Assembly (NCBI GenBank): GCA_001929475.1
Contig: LXFE01000286.1
Coordinates: 1-31,903 of the forward strand
Length of the DNA: 31,903 nt
Direction of reading: 5' to 3'
Source: Neolecta irregularis DAH-3
Taxonomy: Eukaryota; Ascomycota; Neolectomycetes; Neolectales; Neolectaceae
Below, piece by piece: positions 22,701 to 31,903 of the stretch. Below the pieces are notes generated by a model. The model did no database searches and was not told the DNA's origin. It saw only the letters and a program-made list of their open reading frames with translations. Both the position numbers and the translations under genes were made by a program. Positions within the stretch are counted from its first letter, which is position 1; the number at the start of each line of letters is the position of its first letter.

Positions 22701-25700
22701 CTTCTGCAGAAGCCGCAATATATCTTTCCAAGATATTCTTCAAGCAGGCTGGGCAAAACTTCTTTCAATGTATCTCGGAGAGCAGAGAATTACATTTGGC
22801 ACAGGCAGGCAACACAATTGTTCAAGTGATTGACAGATAGTACGCTCTGGTAGAGACATTGTCCTGGATGCTGATGAGATGTTATTTCCAGCTATTGTAA
22901 CTTTACCAGTCTTTCATGAAGTAAAGGGCTCGAATTCAGAGTTCTTGGAAAAGGTTCACAAATTCAATATCGAGCTAGTACCTTACCGAAACTGTCCATT
23001 GCCTACGCTCACTCGATGGTTTGATCAGTCTCATGGAGCTCCAATTTTTGATACAATCCTGATCTACCAAAAGACTGGAATGCAAGACAAGTCTCGGAAT
23101 CCAGACTTTTGGGAGATTTATGAAGAAAGAGCTACATCCGACGTACGAAGTTATATCACCGAGTTTGCTAATCGGGTTAGTATTCAGTCTCGTTGGAAGT
23201 GTCAGAGCGTAGTGATGGGTCCTTATATTTTTCAATTTCCTTTAAAACAACTGTCCTTCCTTTTGATCAGGCGAACGCTCTTCTTCGCCAATTCGAATGT
23301 TCGCTTATCGACATCCTTGAACAGCCTTATAGCGATGCTAATCGTATTTCCACAGATGTAGCGCCGGATTTAATCTCATTTCGGCCTCCGATAATCGAGG
23401 CTTTTTCCTCCAATATTAATTTTCTTCACGAGTTTGTCGAGAGTCATGCAAAATCGATGCCCAACAAAATTGCGGTAGAGTTTGTAACGGACATCAATGA
23501 CGAGGAACATGGAATTCAAAGATGGTCATATACTGAATTGAATGATCTTGGGAATAGAGTAGCAGCATGGTTACAAAAGAAAGGGCTTCCATTTAAATCT
23601 CCTGTTGGAATTTGCTTTGATAAATGTCCAGAAGCTATCTTCACAATCCTTGGAATTCTCAAATCTGGAAGGGCTTTTCTTGCATTGGATCCTTCGACTC
23701 CGACTGACCGGAAGCTTTTTGTAATGAGAGACTCTCGTGTTCCCTTGGTAATATCATCGAGGAAGCAAGTTGAAGATTTATCGAATACAATACCGACTCA
23801 TCTACTAGCCTCAGTTGAAATTATTCTAGAAAGCAGCACAGTTGCATCTGATTTCACACCTGTTGTAAATCTTTTATCGAGTAGCCCTTCTTATGTGCTT
23901 TATACGAGGTAATTCTATACAACCGGGGTTTTTTTACTGAGGATAAAGTGGAAGTACAGGCAAACCTAAGGGCTGTGTCATTTCACACGAAAGTGCTGTT
24001 CAATACATGTACGCTCTCAGTGACATACTGAAAGGTCAATGGACCGAAAGCTCAAAAGTTTTTTCTTTCGCCTCTTTTCATTTCGACGTCAGTGTTCTCG
24101 AGCAATACTGGACCTGGAGTAATGGCCTAACAATGGCTACTATGCCACGCGACGATTTCTTAGCCGATATGACTCATGCCATCAATACCCTTCGAATCAC
24201 GCACATCGACTTGACTCCTAGTCTAGCTGCTCTTTTAGATCCAGGCGATTTACCGTCAATCCAGATGTTTATGACAGGTGGTGATATGATCAAGCGAGAT
24301 ATAATCAAACGATGGGGCCCTAGTGGCGTCTTATTCAATGCTTATGGTCCGACTGAGGTAGGAAAGCTTCAAGATACTGTTGATACATTAGGCCACGATT
24401 GGCTGCACTTTGGCCAGAAATCTCTCTGAGAACGCCAAATCTTCAAACATTGGAACCGCTTACCCCAACTGTGGGCTACTTATTACAACCACCGGTACTC
24501 CTCCTCATCCTGTACTACAAGGAGCTGTCGGCGAGCTCTGTGTGTACGGAAAACAGCTAGCAACTGAATATATCAATTTACCCGAACTCACAGCTGACAA
24601 ATTCTTGGTTTTGGAAACCGGTCTGCGTGTTTATAGAACGGGTGATCTGGTGAGGTTACTAACAAATGACACTTACGAGTTCATCAGTCGGATAGATGAT
24701 CAGATAAAGTTACGAGGTCAAAGAATCGAGATCGGCGAGATTAATGCTACCATCAAAGATTCAAGTATGAATATTATGGAAGTGGAGACGTTGGTTTTGA
24801 AGCATAAACCGCAAGCGAATGAACAACTCGTATCATTTGTGGTTTTAAAGAACCATGAATTAAATTCGACTTGTGAAGTCATAGAAGATTCAATTTCTTG
24901 TTCCAATGATATACAGTTACTATTGACAGCCTGTCAAAGAACCTTGGCTCCGTACATGGTACCTACTTATGTCTTGGGAATAACGATTATGCCTCTCACC
25001 GCGACGAATAAAATCGACCGTAAACGTTTAGCAAGCCTTTTTACAGACACAGAGTTGTCTTTAATTCAACGTTTCACAGCGATAAGAACCAATACGACAG
25101 TTTCATCCCGCATCTTCACGAAGCTTCGTCGACTCGCAGCTGATTATACTCAGATTTCGGAAGACAATATCCGACAGGAGAGCACTATCTTCGAACTTGG
25201 ACTTGATTCAATTACTGCAATCGGATTCTCTAAAAGAATGAGAGATGAAGGCTACGCAGGTGCAGAAGTTGCGATTGTTCTTCAAAGTAAGCAATTTTCC
25301 CATGATTAGTGAAAGCTAATTGTGGAGATCCCAAGCTGATCGATCTGGCTGTAATTCTTCAATCTCTTCAAAGCCCTGCCCAAGGACGTAGATTAAATTT
25401 CCGACCTTCGTATCGAGCTATGAAAAATGCTTCCGGGCAGCTCAAAACACCTGTGTCACTCATCTCTCAGGTCCTTCCATGTTCACATCTTCAGGAAGGC
25501 ATTATTCTCGCAAACCTGAAGGAAGGAAACTCTTGTGCATATTTTAATCATTTCACTTTTCTTCTGGGGCCATCAATTAATCTTGACGACCTCAAAAACT
25601 CCTTGATCTATTTGATTGACAGTAACGACATTTTACGAACATGCTTTGTTCAATCCAAACAGGGTTACGCTCAAGTAATTCTCCGACGAGTGAATCCTGA

Positions 25701-28700
25701 TCAACACATTTTTCTTATCAATGTCGAGGCTGAAGACACCCTTTCGCAAGTGAAATCCCTACAAGGCAAGTTCCTTGAAGAAAGAGAGCCTAATAATCCT
25801 CCATTTCGCGCTACCATTGTCAAAGGTCCTGATCATTCATACCTCTCCCTTACTTTGTTTCATGCCATCTACGATGGCTGGTCCTTGGAAAATTTGCTGG
25901 ATGACCTCGGACGTTTGATGAAAAAACGAAAGCCAATAAGTCGACCACCGTTTCACGAGGCATTGGCTTTTATGCTAGAATTTGATGAAGATAAGTCCAA
26001 GGTTTATTGGAGAAATTCCCTTTCGAATACAAAGCCGTCCAGACTTGGGCTTCCCAACAGTGATCATATTACTGCAGCTGCATATGATGGAGAGCTTTGT
26101 CATACCTACGAAGCAGTGGAGATTTCCAGTCACGACTACCACTGCACACCACAAACTATGTTACAGGCAGCTTGGGCCTTGACGATTGAGAAACATTCAG
26201 GAAACAACGTTATTCTAGGTCATGTTGTCTCTGGAAGACTCTTACCTATTGATGATGCAGATAAGATTGTGGGTCCACTATTCAATACACTTCCATTCCC
26301 GCTGAATATAGCCAAGGGTTCGACGAATCGCACTTTCATTCAAGAGATGCAAAAGTTCAATTCTTCCACAACCTCATATCAGCACACTCCTTTACGAAAG
26401 ATCAACAAATGGCTTGGAATACCAACAAACATACCTCTCTTTGACACACTCTTTGTTTTTAATTTTGAAAAAGATGTGGGGGACTTGGATTTAAAATTGA
26501 TAGATAGTACAGGAGAAACTGAAGTGGGTTCTTTTCCCAGGTCTACTAAGCTGATATGTCTTAGTATGATCTAGCACTCGATATTACTGGTAGAAGAGGA
26601 GCAAATTTGAAGGTCAGTATTAAAAACCGATCTGGTATTCAAACAGAGGCTATTTTGCAAGAATTTAGTCGGCGTCTCGATAGTGTTCTGGAACACCCCG
26701 ATTTGATTATTGACACCACTGGATTTACTGATGAAGTGTTTCAAGATCATAAAACCCTAGTCAATCTTCCAGAGACACCGCTTGCCGATGTTGAGAGCGA
26801 CGTTGTCGAGCTAGTGACGGAGATCTTGGCTGGCATGACTGATATGGATGTTGACGCCATAAACTTGTCGTCTTCCATCTTTGAGCTTGGCTTGGATAGT
26901 ATCGAGGCTGTTCAGCTCTCCTATCAACTCAAACAAAAGAAGCTAATTATTCCTGTAAGCGCTATTATGAAGCATCACACTGTCTACGGGATTGCATCTC
27001 AAGTCAAGGCTATCTCAACGAATGGTCTTGAAAATAGCCCAGAAAGGCTGGATTTGCTTGAAGAGTTTTCCCAATGCATTCGGGAACACCTCGATCCAAC
27101 TAGATTTGAAACTGAAGATATCGTCGACATTTATCCTTGTAGTCCTCTCCAAGAAGGCATGATAATACAAAATGCCGCCTCAGATGGCGAAGCATATTCC
27201 AACCACATTATCCTTGAACTTTCACAAGAGACGGATCTCAATCGCTTTTGTAATGCCTGGAGAACTGTCATGGATCGACATGACATTCTACGCACCAGTT
27301 TTCTCAACCTTGTCGATATGCCTGGATTCTTTCGAGATTTCTCATTCGCTCAAATTGTTCATCGAAAGTCCAGCTTTGATGTCAAGTTCAGTCCAGAAAA
27401 GGCTGCTCCTCTCCGCCTATTCGAGAAACCGCCCATTTCATTGTATGTCGATATTCAAAAGGCCAGAACGTTGGTGACAGTTTTCATAAATCATGCACTC
27501 TACGACGGCTGGAGTCTGCCGCTCATTTTTAAAGATGTCGAGTCTGCTTATAATGGACTTGAACTTCCTAGACGTCCAAGATTTAAGGAATTCGTTCGTG
27601 AAGCGCTCTCGATCGACTTTGATAGTGCAGAGGATGCCTGGAAAGCAAAACTTCAACACGCATCAGTCACGCTATATCCGCAATTTAGTCAAAGTGTCTC
27701 CACCGATCAGGTTCATCGAGACAAGTTGTTTTCAAGTGTATCCCTCGAACTTGCGCGAGAGACTTTGAAACGGCTTGGTATCACTTTTCAGACTCTTGGT
27801 CAGGCCTGCTGGGCTATCTTTCTGGCACATGTCACGGAACAACACGAGGTGCTTTTTGGTACAGTTATCAATGGAAGAAACGGTATTGAAGGTGTGCAAG
27901 ATGTTATTGGACCAGCGATGACCACTATTCCTGTCCGAGTACATCTTGAGGGGAAGACTTGTGGGGAGATACTTGGTGAGCTTCAAAAGTACACAGGCGA
28001 TGTGTTGGAATTCCAGCATTCTCCACTTGGATTGATTAAAAAATGGAGTGGAGTGGCTGGTCCAGCGCTCTTTGATACGTTGTTCATTTATCAACAAGGA
28101 AATCGCTCGGAAGAGCATCAGCTCTGGAAGGAGATTTCTACCAAAGCAACAACAGAGGTAGCATTCGAGTTTACAGTTTTAGCTGACAAAAGTTTACTGT
28201 GTGCGCGGAACTTGAAATTTACGGAGAAACGTTCCAATGGACAGGAGCGGCTTCAGTATTATCTATGAGCAAAGCCAATCTTGAAAGACTTTTGGTGCAG
28301 CTCGATTACATCCTTCAGAGTATTCTTGAACACTCGGAAAGCCTGGTGTCGTCTTTCTGGGAAAAACAGTCTATTACAACTGCGATCGAATCGTTGGACA
28401 AAGATCACCCGCTCTTTGTCTACATACAAGGCCAGGAATCTGGTGAGCTGCCTCAGAATTGTACAGCCGTCGTTGTAAATGAGCGGTCAGAAATTTTGAA
28501 TTGTGGGGTCGAAGGAAAACTAGCTCTCATCGATCACTGGGTGTGCTCACGCTGATACCTGACTAATCAAAGACATCTGACAATCCGACTATTTTAAAAG
28601 TTTTCCCGCAAACCGTTCGAATGGTCAGTGGTTTTGCAATAGTGCCGGTAGACACACAAACAGATACTTGCGACCTGTCGTCAGATCTGAACCAGGAGTG

Positions 28701-30317
28701 GAAGGAAACCGAGTTATTAATACAGGGTGTTATAATGTCAGTTTGTAATATCCCTAACCGCGAAATCGCAAAGGATGTGTCTATATTTAAAATCGGACTA
28801 GATTCAATCACCGCGATTCGAATTTCTGCAAAACTGCGGAAAAAAGGGTATAACCTGAGCGTTGGAAATATGCTGCGTCACCCGTCGATTGAAGAGATGA
28901 GCAAGTTTTGCGGGGTCGTGCAGAAACCTGGGAATTCAGATTACAGACGTCTGGTATCTCCAAGCATGTACTCTGACATCGAAACACGATTTGGAATACG
29001 CAGGGAACTAATTCAAGATGTGTTATTGTGTTTACCTGCGCAGAAATACTTTTTGGCGGGATGGATTAAATCTCATCGAGAGGTGTACATGTCTACGTTT
29101 TATTTCAAATTCTCGGGCGTTGCGGATGAGTCGAAATTTGTGGACGCATGGAATAGAGTGTTGAGCAAGCATTCGATACTTCGGAGTACTTTTATCGCGG
29201 ATAAAGACCAGCAACTACATATGGTGATCGTCAAACCTGGTTCTGGGGATATTGCGTTTTATGATATGTCTGGGGAAAACGAATGGACAAGCGATTTAGG
29301 AGGATACTTTCCCGATTTATATACACCGCCGATTCGAGCACGGGTGTTTAAAGGTTTGGCAGAATCAATTTTTGTTCTAGATATTCATCATGCGCTGTAT
29401 GATGGATGGTCGATGCAAATGCTACTCGACGACCTGGAGAGGTTCTACTGTGAAACAGCGACCGAGTCGGCGTATTCGAGTGATATACAAGGTCTTTCTC
29501 GGTTCTTGGAACAACAGGATATGCATGCAGCAGAGCTCTTTTGGTCTCGATATCTCGAATGTCCGGCCGATATGATACCGGCAGTGACCGGGGATGCCTC
29601 CTGCCCGCGAACCTTTTTCGTCAAAGAGAATGCGTTTGTGAATTTAGCAGAGATTGAAGGAGAATGTCGGAACCGAGGAATCACACTGCAAGCAGTGTTC
29701 CTTGCACTGTGGGCGAAAATCCAGTGCATGTACACTGGTAAGCCGTCTGCTCTCTTTGGAATTTACGTATCCGGGCGCACTCTTCCCATTGATGAAATCG
29801 AGAATCTTATGGTGCCGACAGTGAATATTGTGCCGCTGTATATTTCGCGGACTGGAGGTAATGTATTTGACATCGGCGAGTCTGTGCAGCGGTTGCTTGG
29901 AGAAATTGTAAACTATCAAAGCGTTTCTCTGGATGTGATATCACGATGGGCGGGAAGCAATGGTCCGTTGTTCAACTCGACTGTTAATTTCGTCAATCTT
30001 CCTACGGAAGCAAAGTTTACAGAGTCCATGTTTAGTCCTTTTGCACTATCGGTATATCCTCTCGTTTCCCGACTAATATCAGGTTACCAGAACTAGTGCA
30101 CGCTCGACGAAAGAAACCCCGATTGATCAGAATTCAATGATGCGCTATGTTCAAGTGAGTTTTTCTTGTATTTCATGCTGATAGAGAGGTTGACGTTGAT
30201 GTCGAGTTTGCAGTCAAGAACGGCGCGGTCGTCGTTGGTATCTTTTCGACTTTGAAGGAGAATGCAGAAAATATTGTAAAGGAAATGCAACGGATGATTG
30301 AGACTGGTCTGGACTAG
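13071..30317 (+). CDS. Ferrichrome/ferricrocin-type siderophore non-ribosomal peptide synthetase (SidC/NPS2 family)
   Basis: A multimodular synthetase that would assemble a cyclic hydroxamate hexapeptide iron-storage siderophore from glycine-type residues and N5-acyl-N5-hydroxyornithine. 18 exons: 13071-13325, 13362-13418, 13459-16461, 16499-17228, 17268-17827, 17864-19780, 19830-21815, 21853-22804, 22841-23142, 23181-23908, 23949-24357, 24392-25286, 25328-26523, 26565-28157, 28193-28540, 28573-30051, 30083-30154 and 30189-30317; all phases agree, about 5536 residues. Order: N-terminal region (1-190), A1-T1-C1, A2-T2-C2, A3-T3-C3, A4-T4-C4, T5-C5, T6-C6. No thioesterase is seen, so release by the terminal C domain is expected. 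Type II domain order is judged from motifs alone; substrate choice per A domain is not readable by eye. No partner siderophore genes lie nearby. The first exon is supported by two in-phase introns, but an earlier exon joined at the acceptor ending 13034 is possible. Confidence 0.92.
13738..15060 (+). other. NRPS adenylation domain A1
   Basis: Residues about 198-637. Core motifs: YTSGSTGNPKG (Ser/Gly loop near 14092-14124), NAYGPTETAMH, YRTGD, the hinge GQRVELGEIE and the terminal GKLDRKRL with the catalytic-loop Lys. All core motifs are present, so the domain should be active. The A8 segment is slightly unusual (GRLHGDSQFKISGQ). It lies wholly in exon 3. Confidence 0.9.
15100..15300 (+). other. 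NRPS thiolation domain T1
   Basis: The phosphopantetheine site is Ser in LGIDSLKA (codon 15202-15204, residue about 686). Standard carrier motif, immediately after A1. Confidence 0.9.
15370..16600 (+). other. NRPS condensation domain C1
   Basis: Catalytic motif HHAIYDGW (15796 onward, residue 884). The domain runs to the intron at 16462-16498 and ends in the usual FDGGYFP-type strand in exon 4. Confidence 0.88.
16838..18310 (+). other. NRPS adenylation domain A2
   Basis: Residues about 1219-1684, split by introns 17229-17267 and 17828-17863. The first intron lies inside the Gly-loop motif FTSGSTGMPKA, so splicing is needed to make it. Other motifs: NAYGPTELTN, YRSGD, LKLRGHRIEPAEV and NGKIDRKAL. 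It looks complete. Confidence 0.88.
18390..18600 (+). other. NRPS thiolation domain T2
   Basis: Ser of LGIDSISA at 18485-18487 (residue about 1743) is the phosphopantetheine attachment site. Confidence 0.9.
18700..19920 (+). other. NRPS condensation domain C2
   Basis: Motif HHVLYDGW (19109 onward, residue 1951), followed by FGNVFSGR and APLFNTLPIR. The end of the domain crosses the intron 19781-19829, which at 49 bases is the longest traced in this window. Confidence 0.88.
20163..21570 (+). other. NRPS adenylation domain A3
   Basis: Residues about 2286-2755, in one exon. Motifs: FTSGSTGIPKA (near 20541), NLYGPAECSM, YDTGDV, VKINGQRVDLGEI. The last core motif reads GKTNR rather than GKIDR, keeping the Lys but losing the Asp. 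Two substitutions from the usual pattern (PAE for PTE, TNR for IDR) may mark different substrate use or mild divergence. Confidence 0.88.
21640..21860 (+). other. NRPS thiolation domain T3
   Basis: Ser of LGIDSITA at 21738-21740 (residue about 2811). The intron 21816-21852 splits the last helix. Confidence 0.9.
22000..23310 (+). other. NRPS condensation domain C3
   Basis: Motif HHALFDGW at 22411 (residue 3023). The conserved FGTVRSGRDI block is restored only by the GC-AG intron 22805-22840. A further intron (23143-23180) lies near the domain end. Confidence 0.85.
22805..22840 (+). other. GC-AG intron in the NRPS gene
   Basis: The reading frame hits TGA at 22831 unless GCAGGC...GATAG (36 bases) is removed. 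Splicing joins GGC ACA G to TA CGC, giving FGTVRSGRD, the conserved C-domain block. No GT donor fits. The frame before and after is otherwise the same, so without splicing the gene would look broken by a single stop. Confidence 0.8.
23523..25040 (+). other. NRPS adenylation domain A4
   Basis: Residues about 3369-3849. Intron 23909-23948 interrupts the Gly-loop; the correct acceptor ends AAAG at 23948, giving YTSGSTGKPKG. The later ACAG would break the frame. Intron 24358-24391 splits AYGPTEATIG. Other motifs: YRTGDLVR, IKLRGQRIEIGEI, NKIDRKRL. Complete. Confidence 0.88.
25110..25360 (+). other. NRPS thiolation domain T4
   Basis: Ser of LGLDSITA at 25208-25210 (residue about 3906). The intron 25287-25327 restores the helix end IVLQNPKLIDLA; two earlier AGs (25309, 25315) also keep the frame but spoil the NP motif and lack a spaced branch site. 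Confidence 0.88.
25450..26660 (+). other. NRPS condensation domain C4 (FHAIYDG variant)
   Basis: The active-site motif reads FHAIYDGW (25858 onward): Phe replaces the first His, while the catalytic second His and the DG are kept. The FNTLPFPL block follows. The intron 26524-26564 lies near the end. Probably active, since the second His is the catalytic one. Confidence 0.85.
26800..27010 (+). other. NRPS thiolation domain T5
   Basis: Ser of LGLDSIEA at 26898-26900 (residue about 4442). It follows C4 with only a short linker and no A domain, the start of the T-C, T-C tail typical of iteratively used ferrichrome synthetases. Confidence 0.9.
27120..28330 (+). other. NRPS condensation domain C5 (NHALYDG variant)
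   Basis: The motif reads NHALYDGW (27489 onward, residue 4639): Asn for the first His, catalytic His kept. The FGTVINGRNG and GPAMTTIPVRV blocks follow. The intron 28158-28192 lies near the domain end. Confidence 0.85.
28360..28680 (+). other. Linker before T6 with adenylation-domain-like remnant
   Basis: Roughly 100 residues between C5 and T6, split by intron 28541-28572. The run TAVVVNERSEILNCGVEGKL resembles the late A-domain strand that normally reads VVD-x-G-x-VPxGVxGEL. No Gly-loop, YGPTE, YRTGD or terminal Lys motif is present, so this cannot be active. It looks like what is left of a lost A domain, or a linker that keeps that fold. Confidence 0.5.
28690..28910 (+). other. NRPS thiolation domain T6
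   Basis: Ser of IGLDSITA at 28804-28806 (residue about 5055). Last carrier domain. Confidence 0.9.
28960..30317 (+). other. NRPS terminal condensation domain C6
   Basis: Intact HHALYDGW (29386 onward, residue 5249), FGIYVSGR and a degenerate PTVNIVPLYI block. Two small introns (30052-30082, 30155-30188) give a 24-codon and a 42-codon last exon ending in TAG at 30315. As the final domain with no thioesterase after it, it is the likely cyclising release domain. Confidence 0.85.
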
Positions 30318-30439
30318 TTGATATTTTTATTTCTGTTTTAAGAAAAGCGGCTTGATGAGATTGATTAAAAAAGATTGACTGCTACCGACATCGACTGTCA
30401 AATGTCTCTGCGCTATATCCCAACTTTTACTTTTTCGCG

Positions 30440-31799
30440 ATGAGTACTCTGAGTAGATCAGTCTATTCTCCTGTACTACGGGCTTTGGTATTTTCTCGCG
30501 GCTTGTCTTCCCGACCCCGGGCTACCACGCTGGTTTCGCCATTTTTTCAGGGGACAAAACGGCACACATCGGAGACGTGTAGCATTGGACTTTCCAAGTT
30601 GAAGCAGAAAAAGAAAGCTCTGCCACTGCATCATGAGCCTGTTCTCAAGCGGAGTGCCATACCCAACCACAAGAGCAACGATCTATTAGTGCGCTGTGAG
30701 TGTGAAATGTGTAATTTTCTTACAGTCTAGGTACAGAATTCGATTGTCAAGGAAACGTACGCGTTGTTTCTGGAGAGTTTAAAAAATCAGAGCTTTGCAC
30801 ACAGGTTGTTTTACTTTTTGTCGTGTTGATAAATTAGCATGGGCTGTTACCTCGGGATCTGAGAAAACTAGCGCCTGGTATTAATGTATTTTTACCGTCT
30901 ATTCTTGTGCGGAAGAATTCGATATTGATTAATCTGCTTCATATTCGAACGCTAGTCAAGGCGGATCTTGTTTTAGTTTTTGATATCTACGGGAGCATTG
31001 ACTCGCACACGCAGAGTGTGTTTATGTATGATCTTGAGGGAAAGCTGCGGCAGGGAAGCAAAGCGATGGGGGGTCTGCCTTACGAACTCCGGTACCGTGT
31101 GGGTTGGGGTGTAATTAATATGCAGGGCGGTTGAAGCAGTTTTGATCAGCGTTACTACTGCGCTTAATGCGGAGATGAAGATATTGCAGTCGCTTGTGAC
31201 GACTCTGCTGTCTGATCTGGAAGAACATATTGACCGGGATAATTTGAGGAGGCTGCTGGTATACTCGAAGAACCTTTCTGCGTTTGAAAAAAAGGCGACG
31301 CTTGTTCGGGACACGTTGGATGAGATTCTGGAGTCTGGTAATTGTGGGGTGTGTGTAGTATTAATTGTCAGACGAAGATCTTGTGGGGATGTATTTGAGC
31401 GAAAAGCGACGAGGAAAGGAACGGTCGCTGGACCAGCACGATGAGGTGGAACTGCTTCTGGAGGCGTATCTGCAGCAGACGGACGAAATTGTGCAGATTG
31501 TGGACAATCTTGTGTCCAACATCAAGAGCACGGAAGAGATTGTGAATATTATTCTGGATGCGAATCGGAATTCGCTGATGCTGCTGGACCTCAAGGTGTC
31601 TATGGGGACGCTGGGGATTGGGTCTGGAGCGCTTGTTGCTGGATTGTTTGGGATGAATCTACACACGGGGTTGGAAGAGTCGCTGTTTGTATTCCAATAC
31701 GTGTCGGTGTTTGCGTTCATCTTGACTGTTGGGGTGTGTGCGTATGGGCTGCAACGGCTACGCAAGGTTCAGAGGGTCAAGATGTGGAATGAACAGTGA
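30440..31799 (+). CDS. mrs2: Mitochondrial inner-membrane Mg2+ channel Mrs2 (CorA family)
   Basis: Imports Mg2+ into the mitochondrial matrix, where it is needed for group II intron splicing and general matrix function. Exons: 30440-30695, 30731-30804, 30838-31091, 31126-31337 and 31372-31799, in phase, 407 residues. The N-terminus is rich in Arg and Ser with no acidic residue in the first 30, as in a mitochondrial targeting peptide. Family blocks follow: GLLPRDLRKL, PSILVRKNSILINLLHIR, LPYELRAVEAVLISVTTALN and DEDLVGMYLSEKRRG. The signature GMN (31650-31658, residues 359-361) ends the first of two membrane segments, and a second segment follows at about residues 372-391. A short basic tail (LRKVQRVK) ends the protein. 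It starts only 122 bases after the NRPS stop, so the promoter is short. Orthology to Mrs2/Lpe10 is firm; telling Mrs2 from the Lpe10/Mfm1 paralogue is not possible by eye. Confidence 0.93.
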
Positions 31800-31837
31800 T
31801 TGAGATGATGAGGTGAGATGATTGTACAGTATGGGAT

Positions 31838-31903
31838 TGCAATGGATGCAATGGATGCAATGGATGCAATGGATGCAATGGATGCAATGGATGCAATGGA
31901 TGC
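31838..31903. repeat. Perfect 9-base tandem repeat (TGCAATGGA) at the right edge
   Basis: Seven and one third perfect copies of TGCAATGGA run from 31838 to the last base. The unit is preceded by a looser ATGATGAGGTGAGATGATTG stretch. The array starts about 40 bases after the Mrs2 stop and is cut by the window end, so its true length is unknown. Confidence 0.97.

Noticed and set aside
22805-22879. NRPS split into two genes or a pseudogene by the stop at 22831
   Set aside because: A GC-AG intron removes the stop and rebuilds a conserved C-domain block, and the downstream exons continue in phase to the final stop.
25287-25315. A 23- or 29-base intron in the T4 domain
   Set aside because: Both alternative acceptors keep the frame, but the 41-base intron ending at 25327 restores the carrier-domain run LQNPKLIDLA and has a CTAAT site 8 bases before the AG.
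1-31903. tRNA genes, CRISPR arrays and transposons
   Set aside because: No tRNA B-box in a plausible setting, no spaced direct repeats, and no transposase or reverse transcriptase motifs or terminal repeats were seen.

Overview
The window is eukaryotic nuclear DNA, almost certainly from an ascomycete fungus. It carries five recognisable protein genes. All are broken by very short GT-AG introns: I traced 46 of them by reading-frame phase, and they run 31 to 49 bases with most at 32 to 41. A CTAAT/CTGAC-like branch site usually sits 7-8 bases before the acceptor. The protein families (Dnf-type flippase, Rec8, XPF/Rad1, ferrichrome-type NRPS, Mrs2) are fungal in flavour. I cannot place the organism below phylum level with confidence.

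Layout from left to right. (1) 3-4186, plus strand: the 3' part of a P4-ATPase phospholipid flippase (Dnf1/Dnf2 type), cut by the left edge. (2) 4434-5600, minus strand: a poorly resolved zone with one plausible two-exon gene that I do not recognise (4434-4870), followed upstream by coding-like fragments. (3) 5685-7949, minus strand: the meiotic cohesin kleisin Rec8, eight exons. (4) 7950-8569: a divergent promoter region holding a telomere-like CCTAACCCTAA box. (5) 8570-11750, plus: the XPF/Rad1/Rad16 structure-specific endonuclease, thirteen exons, about 916 residues. (6) 11751-13070: a 1.3 kb gap with a GATA-factor-like site close to the next start. (7) 13071-30317, plus: a giant non-ribosomal peptide synthetase, 18 exons and about 5536 residues, ordered A-T-C, A-T-C, A-T-C, A-T-C, T-C, T-C. 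This is the layout of an intracellular siderophore (ferrichrome/ferricrocin) synthetase of the SidC/NPS2 family. (8) 30440-31799, plus: the mitochondrial Mg2+ channel Mrs2 (CorA family), five exons. (9) 31838-31903: a perfect 9-base tandem repeat running off the right edge.

The genes do not form one pathway. Rec8 and XPF are divergent neighbours that both act in chromosome and DNA metabolism. The NRPS stands alone as the iron-storage siderophore synthetase; no ornithine hydroxylase, acyltransferase or siderophore transporter lies in the window. The flippase and Mrs2 are housekeeping membrane proteins. The most unusual points are the tiny introns, several non-canonical splice sites (two GC-AG, one apparent GA-AG), an adenylation-domain remnant before the last T-C unit of the NRPS, and opposite strand-composition skews at the two window ends.
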